Assembly (NCBI GenBank): GCA_003415625.1
Contig: PYIU01000011.1
Coordinates: 1,191,001-1,255,000, forward strand
Source: Aquanectria penicillioides
Lineage: Eukaryota > Ascomycota > Sordariomycetes > Hypocreales > Nectriaceae
DNA: 64,000 nt
Reading direction: 5' to 3'
How positions within the stretch are numbered: position 1 is the stretch's first letter; each line of letters begins with the position of its first letter. Under the pieces are notes generated by a model. The model made no database searches. It had not been told where the DNA came from and saw only the letters and a list, made by a program, of their open reading frames with translations. This document shows, one piece after another, positions 51,894-64,000 of this stretch. Made by a program: the position numbers and the translations under genes.

Positions 51894-54800
51894 TATATAT
51901 ACTATAGGCCTATTATAGTTTCTATATTAATACTTATATAAATACTAAAACGCTAGGCTGGCTGCATTAAGGCAGGGGGTACTAAGCTATTCTTAAGGGC
52001 AGTGCAAGATCTGCCTTACTTTATATATATTATGCAAATAGCAAAAGATAAAAAGGAAAGTCTATACTAAAACTAAACTAATAAATTATATCCCTTTATT
52101 ATAACTTTAAATAGCTAATAGCAATAAATATTAAGGCTAATATCTATATTATTTATGCCTATATATATAAGCTATATAAGCTATTACTATATTTAATAGA
52201 GGCTAATACTTAAGCATTAATAGTAGCTTTATAGAAAGGAATAGCTATAATAAATACTTTTTAATTTTAATTTAAGTTTACTATTAATATAGTCTATTAA
52301 ATAAAAAAGCTTTAATAGTTAAAGGCTAAGGCTACTTAAGCTAAAAGGAAGGCAATTTAAGTGCACTTTTAAACTATACCTATAGTTTTAATTATAGATC
52401 TTAATGCTAATTAACTTTATAAATTAATTAATAAAGTTAATTATATAGCTATAGCTTTTAAAAGCTTAATAGCTATATTGCCTTTTTTAATTAAAAGGGC
52501 TAAAGCTACTTAAAAATAGATAGCACTAAAAAGTAATAGTAGTAATAAATTAAATTAATCTTAATATAGGTTTATATTAATTAATATTAATAGTAAATAC
52601 TAAAGTTTAATATAACTCTTTAAGTAATAGCTTAAGCTTAAATAAAGCTAAAAAGAGATTAAAATAAAAGGGGCTTAAAAATAAAAAGAAAAATAATAAA
52701 AAAAATAATAAAGAAAATAAAATAGATTTTATATCTTTTAAAGAGAATATAAACTTAAAATAAATAGTATTACTAAAGTAGGCAAGTATAGATTAAATAT
52801 AGTAATAAATAAGGGTTAAATCTAAAATAAAAATAAAATAAAGATCTAGCTATTAAAAGGGGTAGGCTTTAGTCTATTATTTATATAATAGGCTGGTTTT
52901 TTTCCTTTTTTAAAAGGGGTTTTTTTAGGTATATTAACTTCCCTTTTAATAAAGGGGTTAAAGCGCTTAAATAAAAAAGTTATTAAAAAATAAAGGCAGT
53001 ATATAAATAGATATATTTTAAATTAAATATAGCTTAATAGCTAGCTTATAGTGCAATATAATATATAAATAGGCTAGCTATTTAATAAAGTAATATATAG
53101 TTTAGGCTTTAAATAGATATTATTTAAGCTTAAAAAGATTATAAAATAAATTAAATAAAAATTCCTTTTAGCTTAAGTAAAGCAAATAGTATAGTATAAT
53201 ATAGCTAATTATTTTAATAGCATTTTTATATTAGCACTAAAGTATACTTATCTTAAGGACTTTTCTTTAAAAAAGAAATTCTTAAAGCTTAATATATTCT
53301 ATTTATATTTAAGTAAATAAAAAGCTTTTATATTTCTTAAGTCCTTTATAAAAGTAAATAGTTTTCTTTTTTATATAAAATAAAAAGACTTTAGCTATTT
53401 CTATTTTATTATTTATATAGTATTTATAAACTTATATTTAGCTTATTTCTATTAATACCTTTAATTAATTAATATTTAATTTTTAATTAACTTTTAATTT
53501 TTTTATATTCTTTATTAAAAAGTTAATTAATTAACTACTTTTATATTTTTTATATTAATTTATACTAAAGACTATTATAATAATAATAATAAATCTATTA
53601 TATTACTAATATAGCTATAAAAAAAATAAATTTCTTAATATTTTAAGCTTAAAGCTAGCCTTAAAATTAAATAAATTATTTATTAAAGTATATATTAAAT
53701 AAAAGGATTTTAAGCTTACTTTTTAGCAATTTAATTAAAGTAATCTTATAGCCTCCCTTTATAATGCAAAGGGCTTAAGTCTATTTAATAAATAAAGTTT
53801 TAGCAATCCCTTTTAAGTTTTTACCCTTTTTTACTAAAAAATAGTATATATTAGCACTATAGGCAATTATAGATTTAATTATATATATATATATTATATA
53901 GGCAGCCTTAAGGTTTACTCTTTATATACTTACTATAAGGGCAGTAAAGGCCTACCTTTAGCGCTTAAGTTTTCCTTTAAGCTTAAAGATATATAGGCCC
54001 TAAAGTAGCTTTTTATATAGCTATAATTTAAAAAAATAGTATAATTTTTATAACTAAATTATATTATAAATAAAAATTAATTAAACTTAATGCCTTTAGT
54101 ATTAATAAAAAAAATAAAAAAGCTAAACTTTAATAGATTTAAAGGTTATATTATTAATAAAGGCCTAAAATATATATATTATTTATATAGCTTTAAGTTA
54201 GGCTTAAGTCTTTATTATATCTTTTTTAAATATAAATATATTTATATTATTAATAAATTTAATTATTATAATTTTAAGGACTTCTTAAAGTACTATATAA
54301 AGCTTTAATATAAATAAAATAAAGAAAATAAAGAAAAGTAGCAATCTCTATAGAACTTTTACTTTAATGCTATAGGATTTAAAGGATTTATTATTAAACT
54401 AAAGGTATATTAAATACTTAAATAAATAGTTAAAAAGCTAAATTAATAATTACTATAAATAGCCTTAATTATAAAGGGTAGTAATAAGCCTTTTATAGTT
54501 AATTAAATTAAAGGCTATAATAAAGTTTAATTAAAAAAGCAATACTATTTTACTATAGGCCTATACTATATATATTACTTTTACTATAACTATAAGGGCT
54601 AGCTTAATAAACTTTTAAGGTTTATTCTTTATATAATTATTAAAAAGTATATTTAAGTTTTTAGCTATTATTACTATTTATTAAGCTATTATTAACTTTA
54701 TTACTTTATTAATAATATTAAAAAGGGAAATAGATTTTTATTTAAATGCTATATATTTTTAAGCTATTATTTTATTAGATTTAAAAATAATTATAGTAAT

Positions 54801-54933
54801 TATATAGTAAAAGCAATATAGAAAATGCCTAAATATAATACTTATATTAATAATAATAGTAAAAGCTTTTAAAAAGGGCTTACTATATACTTTAAAGAAG
54901 CTAATAAAAAATCTATTACTATTAAAAGCTTTT

Positions 54934-55080
54934 TATAAAGAGGTAGAGTGGCATGCCCACTCAACTAATAGACCCAAAAGATCAAGCAATTTAGGCACAA
55001 TATGCCAGAATTATACTATACAACTATATATAAGGGGCCTAATTGTTGCACATTCGTACGCGCCCAGCGCTATTCTTACA
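54934..55080 (-). repeat. Left LTR of T1 (3' LTR on minus strand)
   Basis: 147 bp ending CTTACA, paired with 62130-62276; contains TTTAGGCACAATAT at 54990-55003, also found inverted at 62112-62125 beside the other LTR. Confidence 0.88.
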
Positions 55081-55337
55081 ATTATCCCCCTTAATAGCAG
55101 CGCGTCCCGAGCTATAATGCTGTATTATAGGGCCAAGCTACTCCTTCTGTAACCTTTCTAGTGCGCACTTAAGGAAGCTAGAGTCTAGAATAAATGCCTA
55201 TAGGCTAGCTTTATAGTATGCATTAACTTAAGTAGGCCGGTCCTTTATGCCTAGAGATATACAATAGATGTTAACCCTTAAGGCTTGGTTGCAGTAGGCA
55301 ACTGCATACCTGCCTTATGAGCCTAATATAAGCATAT

Positions 55338-55562
55338 TGTTAAACCCAAGGTATTCTATACACAGGGAAACACCAGAACGCACTTCAGATTATAGAAACA
55401 AAGCTTGGAATAATTGAATAAAGGTTATATAAATATAATGTAGCTCTATTAGGTCTAGGGCAACCTAACCCCTCTTTTAAAGCCTAAGCAATAAAGCAAG
55501 GCTAAAAGGAATAAGAAGAAAAATAAAAATACATACAATTATACAACTAGTTCAGTTTAATA
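55338..55562 (+). repeat. 5' LTR of C3
   Basis: 225 bp starting TGTTAAACCCAAGG; its outer half keeps G and C, its inner half is mutated. Confidence 0.9.
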
Positions 55563-58500
55563 ATTAAAAGTCTTAAAGGTATATTTATTAGTATAGCTAT
55601 AACTATTTAATTAAGCTCTAAAAGCAAGAAATAAACCTTATATTTTAATTCTAAATTAAATATATAAAATAACCTTTAAGACCTATATTCTTAATAATCT
55701 AAACAATTAAAAAACCTTTAAATAAAGCTATAAAGTAAAAATTATTATAAAATAAATTAAGAAGCTTAAAATCCTTAAGGACTTTTTTTAGTTTAAAACT
55801 ACTTAAATTTTTAAGTCTATAATACTAATTGCTATAAAATATTTTATAAAAAAGAAAGCTAAGGCTAAAAGCTTAAGATTAAAGTTTATTTAATTAATAT
55901 AAAGGGCAACTATAATAATAGAGCTACTTTCTAAAGACTAAAAACTACTAAAATATAAGCTTATAATATTTTACTATAATTAAGAAAAATATAAGATTAA
56001 AGTAAATAGAATCTATAATATTCTTAATTAAATAATAGAAAAAATAAGCCTTTATTATATTTAAATATATTTACTTATAATAAATAAAGGGAATAATAAT
56101 AATAATATTATAAAATTCTATAATAACCTTAAAGCTATATATAGAATTAATAATATACTAAAAGGAAAATAAGCTTAAAAATGCTATTTTAAAGTGCTAA
56201 AATAGACTTTAAACCCTAAAATTATTTAATAAAACTAAATTATTAATTAGGAATAGTCTATAAAGATTATAATTATAAGAAATATTACTAAAGCCTTATA
56301 TCTAAATGTATAGTTTATAGACTTAAAATAATACCTTAAAAGTTACTTTTAAATATTCCTTTAAATTATTAAAGTATAATATAAAGATACTATTAAGAAA
56401 AGTACCTATATATTAACTGCTTTTACTTTAAGTTTTAGATATAAAATTAAAAAAAGAAAAGAGACTAAAGGAAAGCAATATAAAGCTTTAGTATAAAAGG
56501 GGAACTTTAGATTTATATTTTAAGGCTTAAACCTACCTTTTAAAAAACATTTTTATTTAAAGAGCTTATAACCTAAATAACTTAAATTAAAGAAATAAAA
56601 ATAAACTTTAAAAGAAAATAATTATTATATTTTATATAGAAAATTATACTTTAATGCTAATACCTAAAAGTATTAAATTGTATTCCTTAAAAATATACTT
56701 AAGTAAATAAAAAGGCAAAAGTAAATAAATAAAAGATAGAAAATATAATTAAAAGATTAAATTAAAGTTTAAAAACTATATAAAAAGTTTAAAAAGCAAA
56801 CTATATAATTAATTAAGGATTTAAACTAATAATTAATATTATAAATTTTAATTTTAAATTCTATAGCTATTTTCCTTATTTTATATAGTAAATACTTATT
56901 ATAAATCTTAATTATACTTAACTTAAGGATAATACTATATATTTTTAATAATAAAAAGAAATTTAAAAATCTTAAACTAGCTTTATTTAATAAAGTTATT
57001 TTTATTAAATTAAAAAACCTTTTAATTTTAGGATATAAAGATATAGAAATTAAAGTTTAAAACCTATAAAGTAAAGCTTATTTCTTTATTTTAAGGTATA
57101 TTACTTATTGCCTATAAATTAAAATAAATTTAGTCTTATTAAAAAGACTTTATTAATATAATTATTAATAGGATTAAAGAAATAGAAATAATATTCTAAG
57201 ATATAAAAGTAAGCAAGCTTTATATAGATTAAAGATTACCTATAACTAATATATTTTAAATTATAAGCCTATTACTTAAGAATAAAGCTTATTTATAATA
57301 AATAAACCTTATTACAATTTATAAATGCTAAAATATTTACAATAAGTAAAAGCTATAAAATAGTACTGCTAATTGAATTATTTAGGACTTAAAGCATTAA
57401 AATATTTAATTAATTATATTATTAGTATAAAGATTAAAGGCCTAATAATAATTAAATATAATGCTTATAGATTAGGCAAAATAAAATGCTAAAAGCACTA
57501 TAAACTATAAATATAAAGCTTAATTTCTAAAGAGTGAGTTTCTTTAGACTTTTATAACTTTTAACTTAATATAATAAACCTTTCCTTATGCACTATTATA
57601 ATAGACTATATATTAAGAATGTATTAAAACTATTATTTTAAAAATCAAAAAGAAAAATAATTATTATTAATGCTATAAAACTTTACTTAAATATTAAAAA
57701 TAAAATATAGAATTAAACTTTAAGTAATGGAAATAAATAATAAGCTTTAAAAGAGCAATCTAGTCTATATATAGCTAGATTAAAGAGGAATAGCAATAGA
57801 AAAAAGTGCCCCTTAAATATAGCAATAAAATAGATTAAAAGAATATTTTAAGGGGATAGTAAAAAAGAAAATAAAAGTTCTTATAATTAAAAGTAATTTA
57901 TTAGCTAGACTATAGCTAAAGATAGTAAGAATAGCAGTATATCTATTAAACTAAACTTTAAAATAGGGACTTAAGTAAAAAACACTATATAAAAGCTTCT
58001 TTTTATTAATTTAAAGCTTAAATAAGGATTGTAAGCTATAAATTACTTACTTTAGGACAATTAATTATAAATTATTTGCAATAACTAAAGATATTTAATT
58101 AAAGAAGAATTAACTTATATTTAGAATAAGCCTAAAGGCTTAAATAGATTATTTTATAGAATATAATTCCTAAAATCTCTTTTGCATTTAGAATTTAATT
58201 ATTGATTAAATATATATAACTTAAGATATTATCTTTAATAAAGAAAATCTCTTTTTGGCAAGTAATACTAAAATAAAAGAAACTATAAGTAAAAAGACCC
58301 TTAAAGAAATATAAATATAAATAAAAGCTTTTCTTAATATTAAGTAGGTTAATTAAGTAAATAATACTAGTTAATTATAAAATAAGCTTTAAACTATTAA
58401 AATAAGCCTTTAAAATATAATTAAAGATTTAAAAATTAAAAAGAAAAAGGATATAAATAAACTATAGATTAAAGATAAAAAATACACTTAACTATAGTTT

Positions 58501-61500
58501 AAACCCTTTTTAATTCTACTAAAAAGTCTAGCTTTTGCCTTTTTAGCTTTAGCAATAAAGCAAAAAGAAAAATACTTAATACCCTTAATACTAAATACTA
58601 GCTTATAAAGAGAATAGATTAAGCTCTATTAAGCCTTCTTTATAGAAATAAAAGCTATACTATTTAAAAAATGCAAAAATACTATTATAATTAAAGTAAT
58701 ATATACTAAAATTAAATATAAAAAGCATAAACTAAAATATAAGCTATAAAAAAATAAAATAGACTTTATTTAAAAGAAATAAAAACTCTATTAAAAGAAC
58801 CTACCTTAAGTATTAAGTTCTTATAGAAATGTTCTTAAGTATAAGTTTAAGGCTATATTTTTAAAAGTAAAGAAAATATATTTAAAGAATTATTAATAAA
58901 TAAAGTCTTAAATTAAAATACTAAAAAGCAAAATTAAGTTTTATAACTTATAATTTATTAACTATATATAGGTATATATATATAAGTTTAATAAATATAG
59001 ATACTTATAGAAATATAAAGCTAAATTTATTATTTAAAGAGATTAATAATAAAAGGTAAATTCTAAAGAAATATATATTGCTATATTAATAAGAAAATCA
59101 TTTAAAACCTTATTTATAATTGCAGTAAGGTTTAATCTTAAGATACTATAGTTTAATATAGTAAATGCATTTATAAATATAAAACTACTAATAGATATAT
59201 TTATAAGACCTTTATTAAAATATAAAGAGAGTAAAAATAAAGGCTAAGTATTACTACTTAAAAAAGCACTTTATAGATTAAGAATTATATCTTTTTTATA
59301 GTAAATAGAGCTTAAAATAATATTATAAAATATTAGTTTTAAACTAATCCTTTATAAATTATACTACTATAATAAAAGTAAAGTTTTTATTTTCTTTTAT
59401 ATAAATAATATTATAATAATATATACTAAAAGATATAAATAAATTATAGATAAAGCAATTATAGGTTTAAAATTAAAATATAAATTAATTAATAAAGGCA
59501 AGCTATAGTAGTTTCTTAAAATAAAGATTATTTAAGAATAAAGTTAAAAATTAATTTAAGTAATTTAAAACTTATACTTAAAGAAGATTTATAAATTATG
59601 CACTTTAGATAAAGAAAATAAAACTCTTTTTAAATAAGTAAATTGCTAAATAAAGTATAATAAACTAATATAAATAAATAATTAGCTTAATCTTTTATGC
59701 AGTAATTATTACTTAATTAAATATTATATTTATTGTATTATATTTTATAAGATTTATAATAAATCTAAAGGAACTCTATATAAAGGCAGTAAATTAAATA
59801 TTAAATTATTTTTATATAATTTATTTCCTTACTTTATAGCTTAAAGGTAGAGATAACTTTTTAGTATATAGTAATGTATCTTTTGCTAATAATATATTAA
59901 ATTAGAAAAGTTTATAAGTATATATAATAAAACTTTTTAATGGATTAATTAAATAGTATATAAATAAATAAAATATAGTTATAATATTAATTATAGAAAT
60001 AAAACTGCTTGCTCTCTTTTAAGCTATAAAGAAAGGACTCTATTAATAGAGACTATTTATAGAATTTAAAATTAAGCTTTAGAATTCTATTTTAAAACTT
60101 ATTTATAATAATTAATAAATAATTAAATTTATTTAAAATTCTCTTAAGAAATTAAAGATTAAGCTTAAATATATTAATATATATAATTATTAATTAAAGC
60201 AATTTATAATAATAAAAATAATCTCTATTTTATATAAATAAAGTATAAAATTAATAGCTAATAGTTTAATAAAACTACTATAAGGCAAATTATTTTTTAA
60301 GAGCTAAAATTAATTTAAATTTATAGACTTAATAAAATGCATATAAATATAATAAAGTTAAAATTTATAAGAATATATAATTAAAGAAATACTAAAAGGC
60401 TTATAGCTTTAATATTTAATATTATAAAAATAGTAAAGAAATAAAGTATTAATATAATAAAATTCATTAATTTAATGCTATTATAATAGCTATTAGTTAA
60501 AAGGCAAAACAATAAAATAAGCTATAAAATAGTAAAATAAACTTTAAAATAATTTAATTATTTTATTTATTAAAGATAAAGGTCTTTAGTAAATAGAAAG
60601 GTATCTATAGTATACCTACTTAATATAACTTTAATAGCAATATATTGCTTATTCTTTTTCTATAATATAAAAATTAATTTTATAGTTTAAAATATAAAAA
60701 TAAAGTGCTAAATTAAACTTTTACTTTCTTCTTAATATTATTGCCTTAAATATAATCTAAAAAAAACAATACTATAAAGAGGGCAATAAAAGAACTATTT
60801 TATAATTTAAATTAATAAAATAAAGTATAAAATAATAATATAAATACACTTATATAAAGCAGTAGTACCTACTAAAGTTATAGTGCTTATAGTACTGCCT
60901 TAAGGTACTAAAATACTCCTAATATTTTCTATTGCTTTAGCCTATAAAGGCTAATAATAAATAAGTAAAGTAGGGCATAAGCCGCTACTAAAAGGCACTA
61001 TATAAAGTAAAACAGTTAAATAAAGCTTAAAAATTAATTTAAAAATACTTATAGTTTAGTAATACATTTAGCTATAGTAAAAAGTTCTTTTGCCTAAGCT
61101 ATATAAATAGCTTAGGCCTATATATAACTCTATTATTAATTTATATTGCTAAAATAAAGTTAGTAATATATAATTTAGTTTTAAGCTATAAAATAACTTA
61201 TAATAGGGGCAATAGAGAGTTAATAGAAAGGGAGAATAGCTTATTAAATAAATTATTACTATTATAAATAGTTAGTAAGAAAAGAGCTATAAAACCTAAA
61301 AATAAACTATAAAATTTAATTTTAAATTATAAAATTAACTTATAATATAGTATATATATATTTACTAAAATAACTATAGTTAGTATATATAAATTAAAGA
61401 CTAAAAACACTATAAAGATATATATATAAAATTTATATTAAAGCTAAAAAAAGAAGAAAGAAAAGAAGTTTAAAATAAAGAAATAAATCGCTTTATTTAT

Positions 61501-61810
61501 AAATAAGGATCCTTCTATAGAAATAAAAAAGTAAAATTAAAGTAAAGTAATTTAAAGAATGCTTTCTATTATAATTTATAACTATTCTATTATTTCTATT
61601 TACTAAATAAATAGCATTTATAAAGTAAGTAAAAATGCCTATATACAATAATAAATATTAAGTAAATAATACTAATAAAAATATAATAAATATAAAAATA
61701 AAATAAAAATATAAAATAAAAATAAAAAGCTATAAATAAAATATAAAATTAATAAATAAACAGTAAATAAGAAATATATTAAACCTACTTTTAGTAAATT
61801 TAAGGGGGTA

Positions 61811-62035
61811 TATTAAACTTAAGGTATTCTATATATAGGGAAATACTAGAATGCACTTTAGATTATAGAAATAAAGCTTAAAATAATTAGATAAAGGTTA
61901 TATAAATACAATATAGCTCTATTAAGTCTAGTGCAATCCAACCCCTCTTTTAGAGCTTAAGCAATAAAGTAAGGCTGGGAAGGACAAGAAGAAAAACAAG
62001 AATACACACAATTACACAACTGGTTCGGTTTAACA
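61811..62035 (+). repeat. 3' LTR of C3
   Basis: 225 bp ending GGTTCGGTTTAACA; the outer half (about 61960-62035) keeps G and C, the inner start is mutated (TATTAAACTTAAGG). Confidence 0.9.
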
Positions 62036-62074
62036 CATATGGTCGGACACTCTATTTATTCTGCCTTGCAGGTA

Positions 62075-62125
62075 GGATTCAAACTTATAACCTTATACAG
62101 CTAGAAGACCTATATTGTGCCTAAA
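62075..62125 (-). other. tRNA-like segment inside T1
   Basis: On the minus strand AGTTTGAATCC (62075-62085) matches the tRNA T-arm/B-box consensus GGTTCGANTCC with two G-to-A/C-to-T changes, and the flanking ATAAG..CCTAC would be a paired stem before those changes. CTTCTAG about 20 bases upstream could be an anticodon loop. A complete cloverleaf cannot be drawn with confidence, so this is a tRNA-related segment rather than a tRNA gene. Confidence 0.35.
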
Positions 62126-62129
62126 TAAT

Positions 62130-62276
62130 TGTAAAGAGGTAGGGTGGTATGCCCACTCGACTAATAAACCCAAAAGATTAAGCAATTTAGGCATAATATG
62201 CTAAAATTGTGCTATATAACTGTATATAAGGGGCCTAATTGTCGCACATTTATATATGCCTAGCGCTATCCTTACA
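62130..62276 (-). repeat. Right LTR of T1 (5' LTR on minus strand)
   Basis: 147 bp starting (plus strand) TGTAAAGAGGTAGGGTGG and ending CTTACA; followed by the CTTTT duplication. Confidence 0.88.
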
Positions 62277-64000
62277 CTTTTTATAATTAAATTTTAAAAA
62301 GCAAATAGACTAATTTATAAAGTTTAATATAGTTTTATATTAAGTTTTTAGCATTTTATAGCATTTAATCTATACTTAATAGTTATATTATAAATTTATT
62401 ATAATAGGTTTAATATTTTAATTATTTATTTAAAGCTTAAAAAAAAAGCATTTTATTAATACAATTGCCTTTTTAATATAGCTTATAGCTAAAAAATCTT
62501 ACTTAAAGCAATTAAATAGGGAAAGCTATAAAGAGGCTAAAGCAATACTACTTTAAAGTTATACCTATTTCTTTAAGTTCTAAAGTTTCTTTTAGCTATT
62601 AATACTTTTCTTTATTTTAGCTTTAAATAAAGTATTGTATTAAGCTATATACTTAACTTTAGCTATATAAGCCTTTTATTTATTGCCTGCCTTTTATAGT
62701 TTTAGCTAATTAGCTACTATATTATTATATTATATGCATTTTTATATTTATTTAAATTAATAAGTAGCCTTTATAATAGGCTAATTCTATTAATTATTAT
62801 AATTAGGCTTAAATTGCCTTTATATTAAGGTAGTATATTAAGTAATTTAATATAGTTTTTAAGTTAGCTATTTAATTGCCTCTTTTAGCTATTATATAAA
62901 GGTTATCTTACTTAAAGTCTAGCAAAAAGTAATTTATACTTTAAGTTTAGCTTTCTTAAGGTTTATTATATATTAATTAAATGCTATAGGCTAAAGGTCT
63001 AATAAAAGAGAGAGTAATATATTTATAAAGGACTTAATATATATTTACTATAAAATATAATTAAAGCTATTTAAATTATAATTAAGGCTTAAATAAATAG
63101 TATAGCTATTTTTTAAGGCTTAAGTTAAATTAAAAGTACTATTTTTAATATTATTTACTTTTTAAATTATAGTTTTATAAAGAGTTATTAAAGCTATATT
63201 TAATTATTATATTTTTATTAAAAAGATTAAGCTATATAAAATAGTTTTATTATAGCAATTTTATATTAAATAATATAAATTAAAGTCTTTAATTATAATT
63301 ATTTTAAGGGCTAAAGTAAGATTAGCTAAAGTATATATTACCCTTAAGTCTCTTTTACCTTTTAAAAGATTATATACTATAATTATTTTTATATAGTAAT
63401 ATTTAAAATTAATTTTAATTTAATCTTTTTTTATTTAATAGATTTAAATCTTTAATTTATATTATTTATATATATAAAGAGCTATATAGCCTAAATAGTA
63501 AATTATAATATAATTTAATCTTTTAGGGTTTATTAAGGCATTAATTCTTTAGTTTTTAGCTAATTCTAAAAGTGCAATTACATTATATTTATTGTAGGTA
63601 TATAATACCTAATAGATTAACTTAAAGTAGCAATATATATTCTAAAATAGAATCTATATTAATTAAATATAAATAAAGGGATTAATTTAATAAATAATAG
63701 CAATAAAGTATAGACACTAAAAGAAAGAAAAGTATTAAATAAAGTATAATATTGCTTATTTATAAAGCCTAAAGGTTAGCTAACTCTTTTAATAAAAGAG
63801 AAAGCTATAAAAAAAGGGTTCCTAAAGAAGCTATTCTATTATATATAGAAAATGTTTTACTATACTAAAGTACATTCTTTATATTTTATTAATTATCTAT
63901 AGTATTCTTCTTTTATATAAATCTAATACTTTTTTACTATAAAATAAATATAACTTTAGGCTAAATAATCCTTATAGCAAAGAGTATAGCAATAGGGGAT

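Larger units (their letters stand above)
55338..62035 (+). mobile_element. Copia-type LTR retrotransposon C3 nested in T1
   Basis: LTRs of 225 bp at 55338-55562 and 61811-62035 with CATAT duplicated at 55333-55337 and 62036-62040. The 3' LTR is preceded by AAGGGGGTA. Near 59160-59290 the plus strand reads IVNAFINIKL, IFIRPLLKY and LLLKKALYRLR, the RIP-altered Copia reverse-transcriptase pattern (VNAFVNAxLxxxVFMRxPPGY..LLLKKALYGLRRSP), and FYINNIIIIY near 59395-59425 is the YVDD box after mutation. Length 6.7 kb. No open frame survives. Confidence 0.92.
54934..62276 (-). mobile_element. TRIM-like short LTR element T1, split by Copia C3
   Basis: LTRs of 147 bp at 54934-55080 and 62130-62276, flanked by CTTTT at 54929-54933 and 62277-62281. 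Without C3 the whole element is only about 640 bp and non-coding, which fits terminal-repeat retrotransposons in miniature. On the minus strand a purine tract (TTAAGGGGGATAAT) adjoins the left LTR, so the right LTR is the 5' one. The sequence is clearly less RIP-mutated than the LINE around it (GCGCCCAGCGC, GCAGCGCGTCCCGAGC). It was inserted into LINE L5: the disrupted LINE sequence is continuous in L3 near 9410. Confidence 0.85.

Overview
The window reads as nuclear DNA of a filamentous ascomycete (Pezizomycotina) with a two-compartment genome. Long AT-rich blocks (1-13150, 16102-28637, 43036-64000) are made almost entirely of retrotransposons whose C:G pairs have been turned into T:A. TpA is abundant and CpA, TpG and CpG are nearly absent, which is the signature of repeat-induced point mutation (RIP). 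Between them lie two GC-balanced islands (13151-16101 and 28638-43035) with short fungal introns (46-126 nt, GT..AG) and typical fungal enzyme families.

Repeats. Five transposons or insertion events can be delimited from paired ends and target-site duplications (TSDs). Copia C1 (16102-28637, minus, 259-bp LTRs, TSD AAGTG) contains a full-length LINE (19036-25639, 21-bp TSD). Copia C2 (43036-48564, plus, 228-bp LTRs, TSD GTTAT) borders the right edge of the gene island. A small LTR element of TRIM type (54934-62276, minus, 147-bp LTRs, TSD CTTTT) sits inside a minus-strand LINE and is itself split by Copia C3 (55338-62035, plus, 225-bp LTRs, TSD CATAT). At the left, LINE copies are nested in one another (1-12580), including a 5'-truncated copy with a 16-bp TSD. 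All Copia coding regions are ruined by RIP, but reverse-transcriptase motifs can still be recognised through the C-to-T/G-to-A changes.

Genes. C1 inserted into what was one continuous island; closing the gap at the AAGTG duplication restores this order: butanediol/alcohol dehydrogenase (+), GABA/amino-acid permease (-, two in-frame stops), class II aldolase (+, two frameshifts), Zn(II)2Cys6 regulator (-), phytanoyl-CoA-type dioxygenase (+), DHA14-type MFS transporter relic (-), zinc-independent MDR oxidoreductase (+), NmrA-like reductase (+) and an N-terminally truncated glutathione transferase (-). Five genes look intact and four are broken. Regulator, transporters and several redox enzymes side by side look like a small metabolic cluster (catabolic or tailoring) that is being dismantled. 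No polyketide synthase, NRPS or terpene cyclase is present, so a product cannot be named.

I did not find a defence system, CRISPR array or other clearly unprecedented system. The most interesting signals are the RIP boundary effect at the gene-facing ends of LTRs, the nested TRIM/Copia pair with tRNA-like sequence, the four-fold CGGAGCCG motif in the dehydrogenase promoter, and the half-broken gene cluster.
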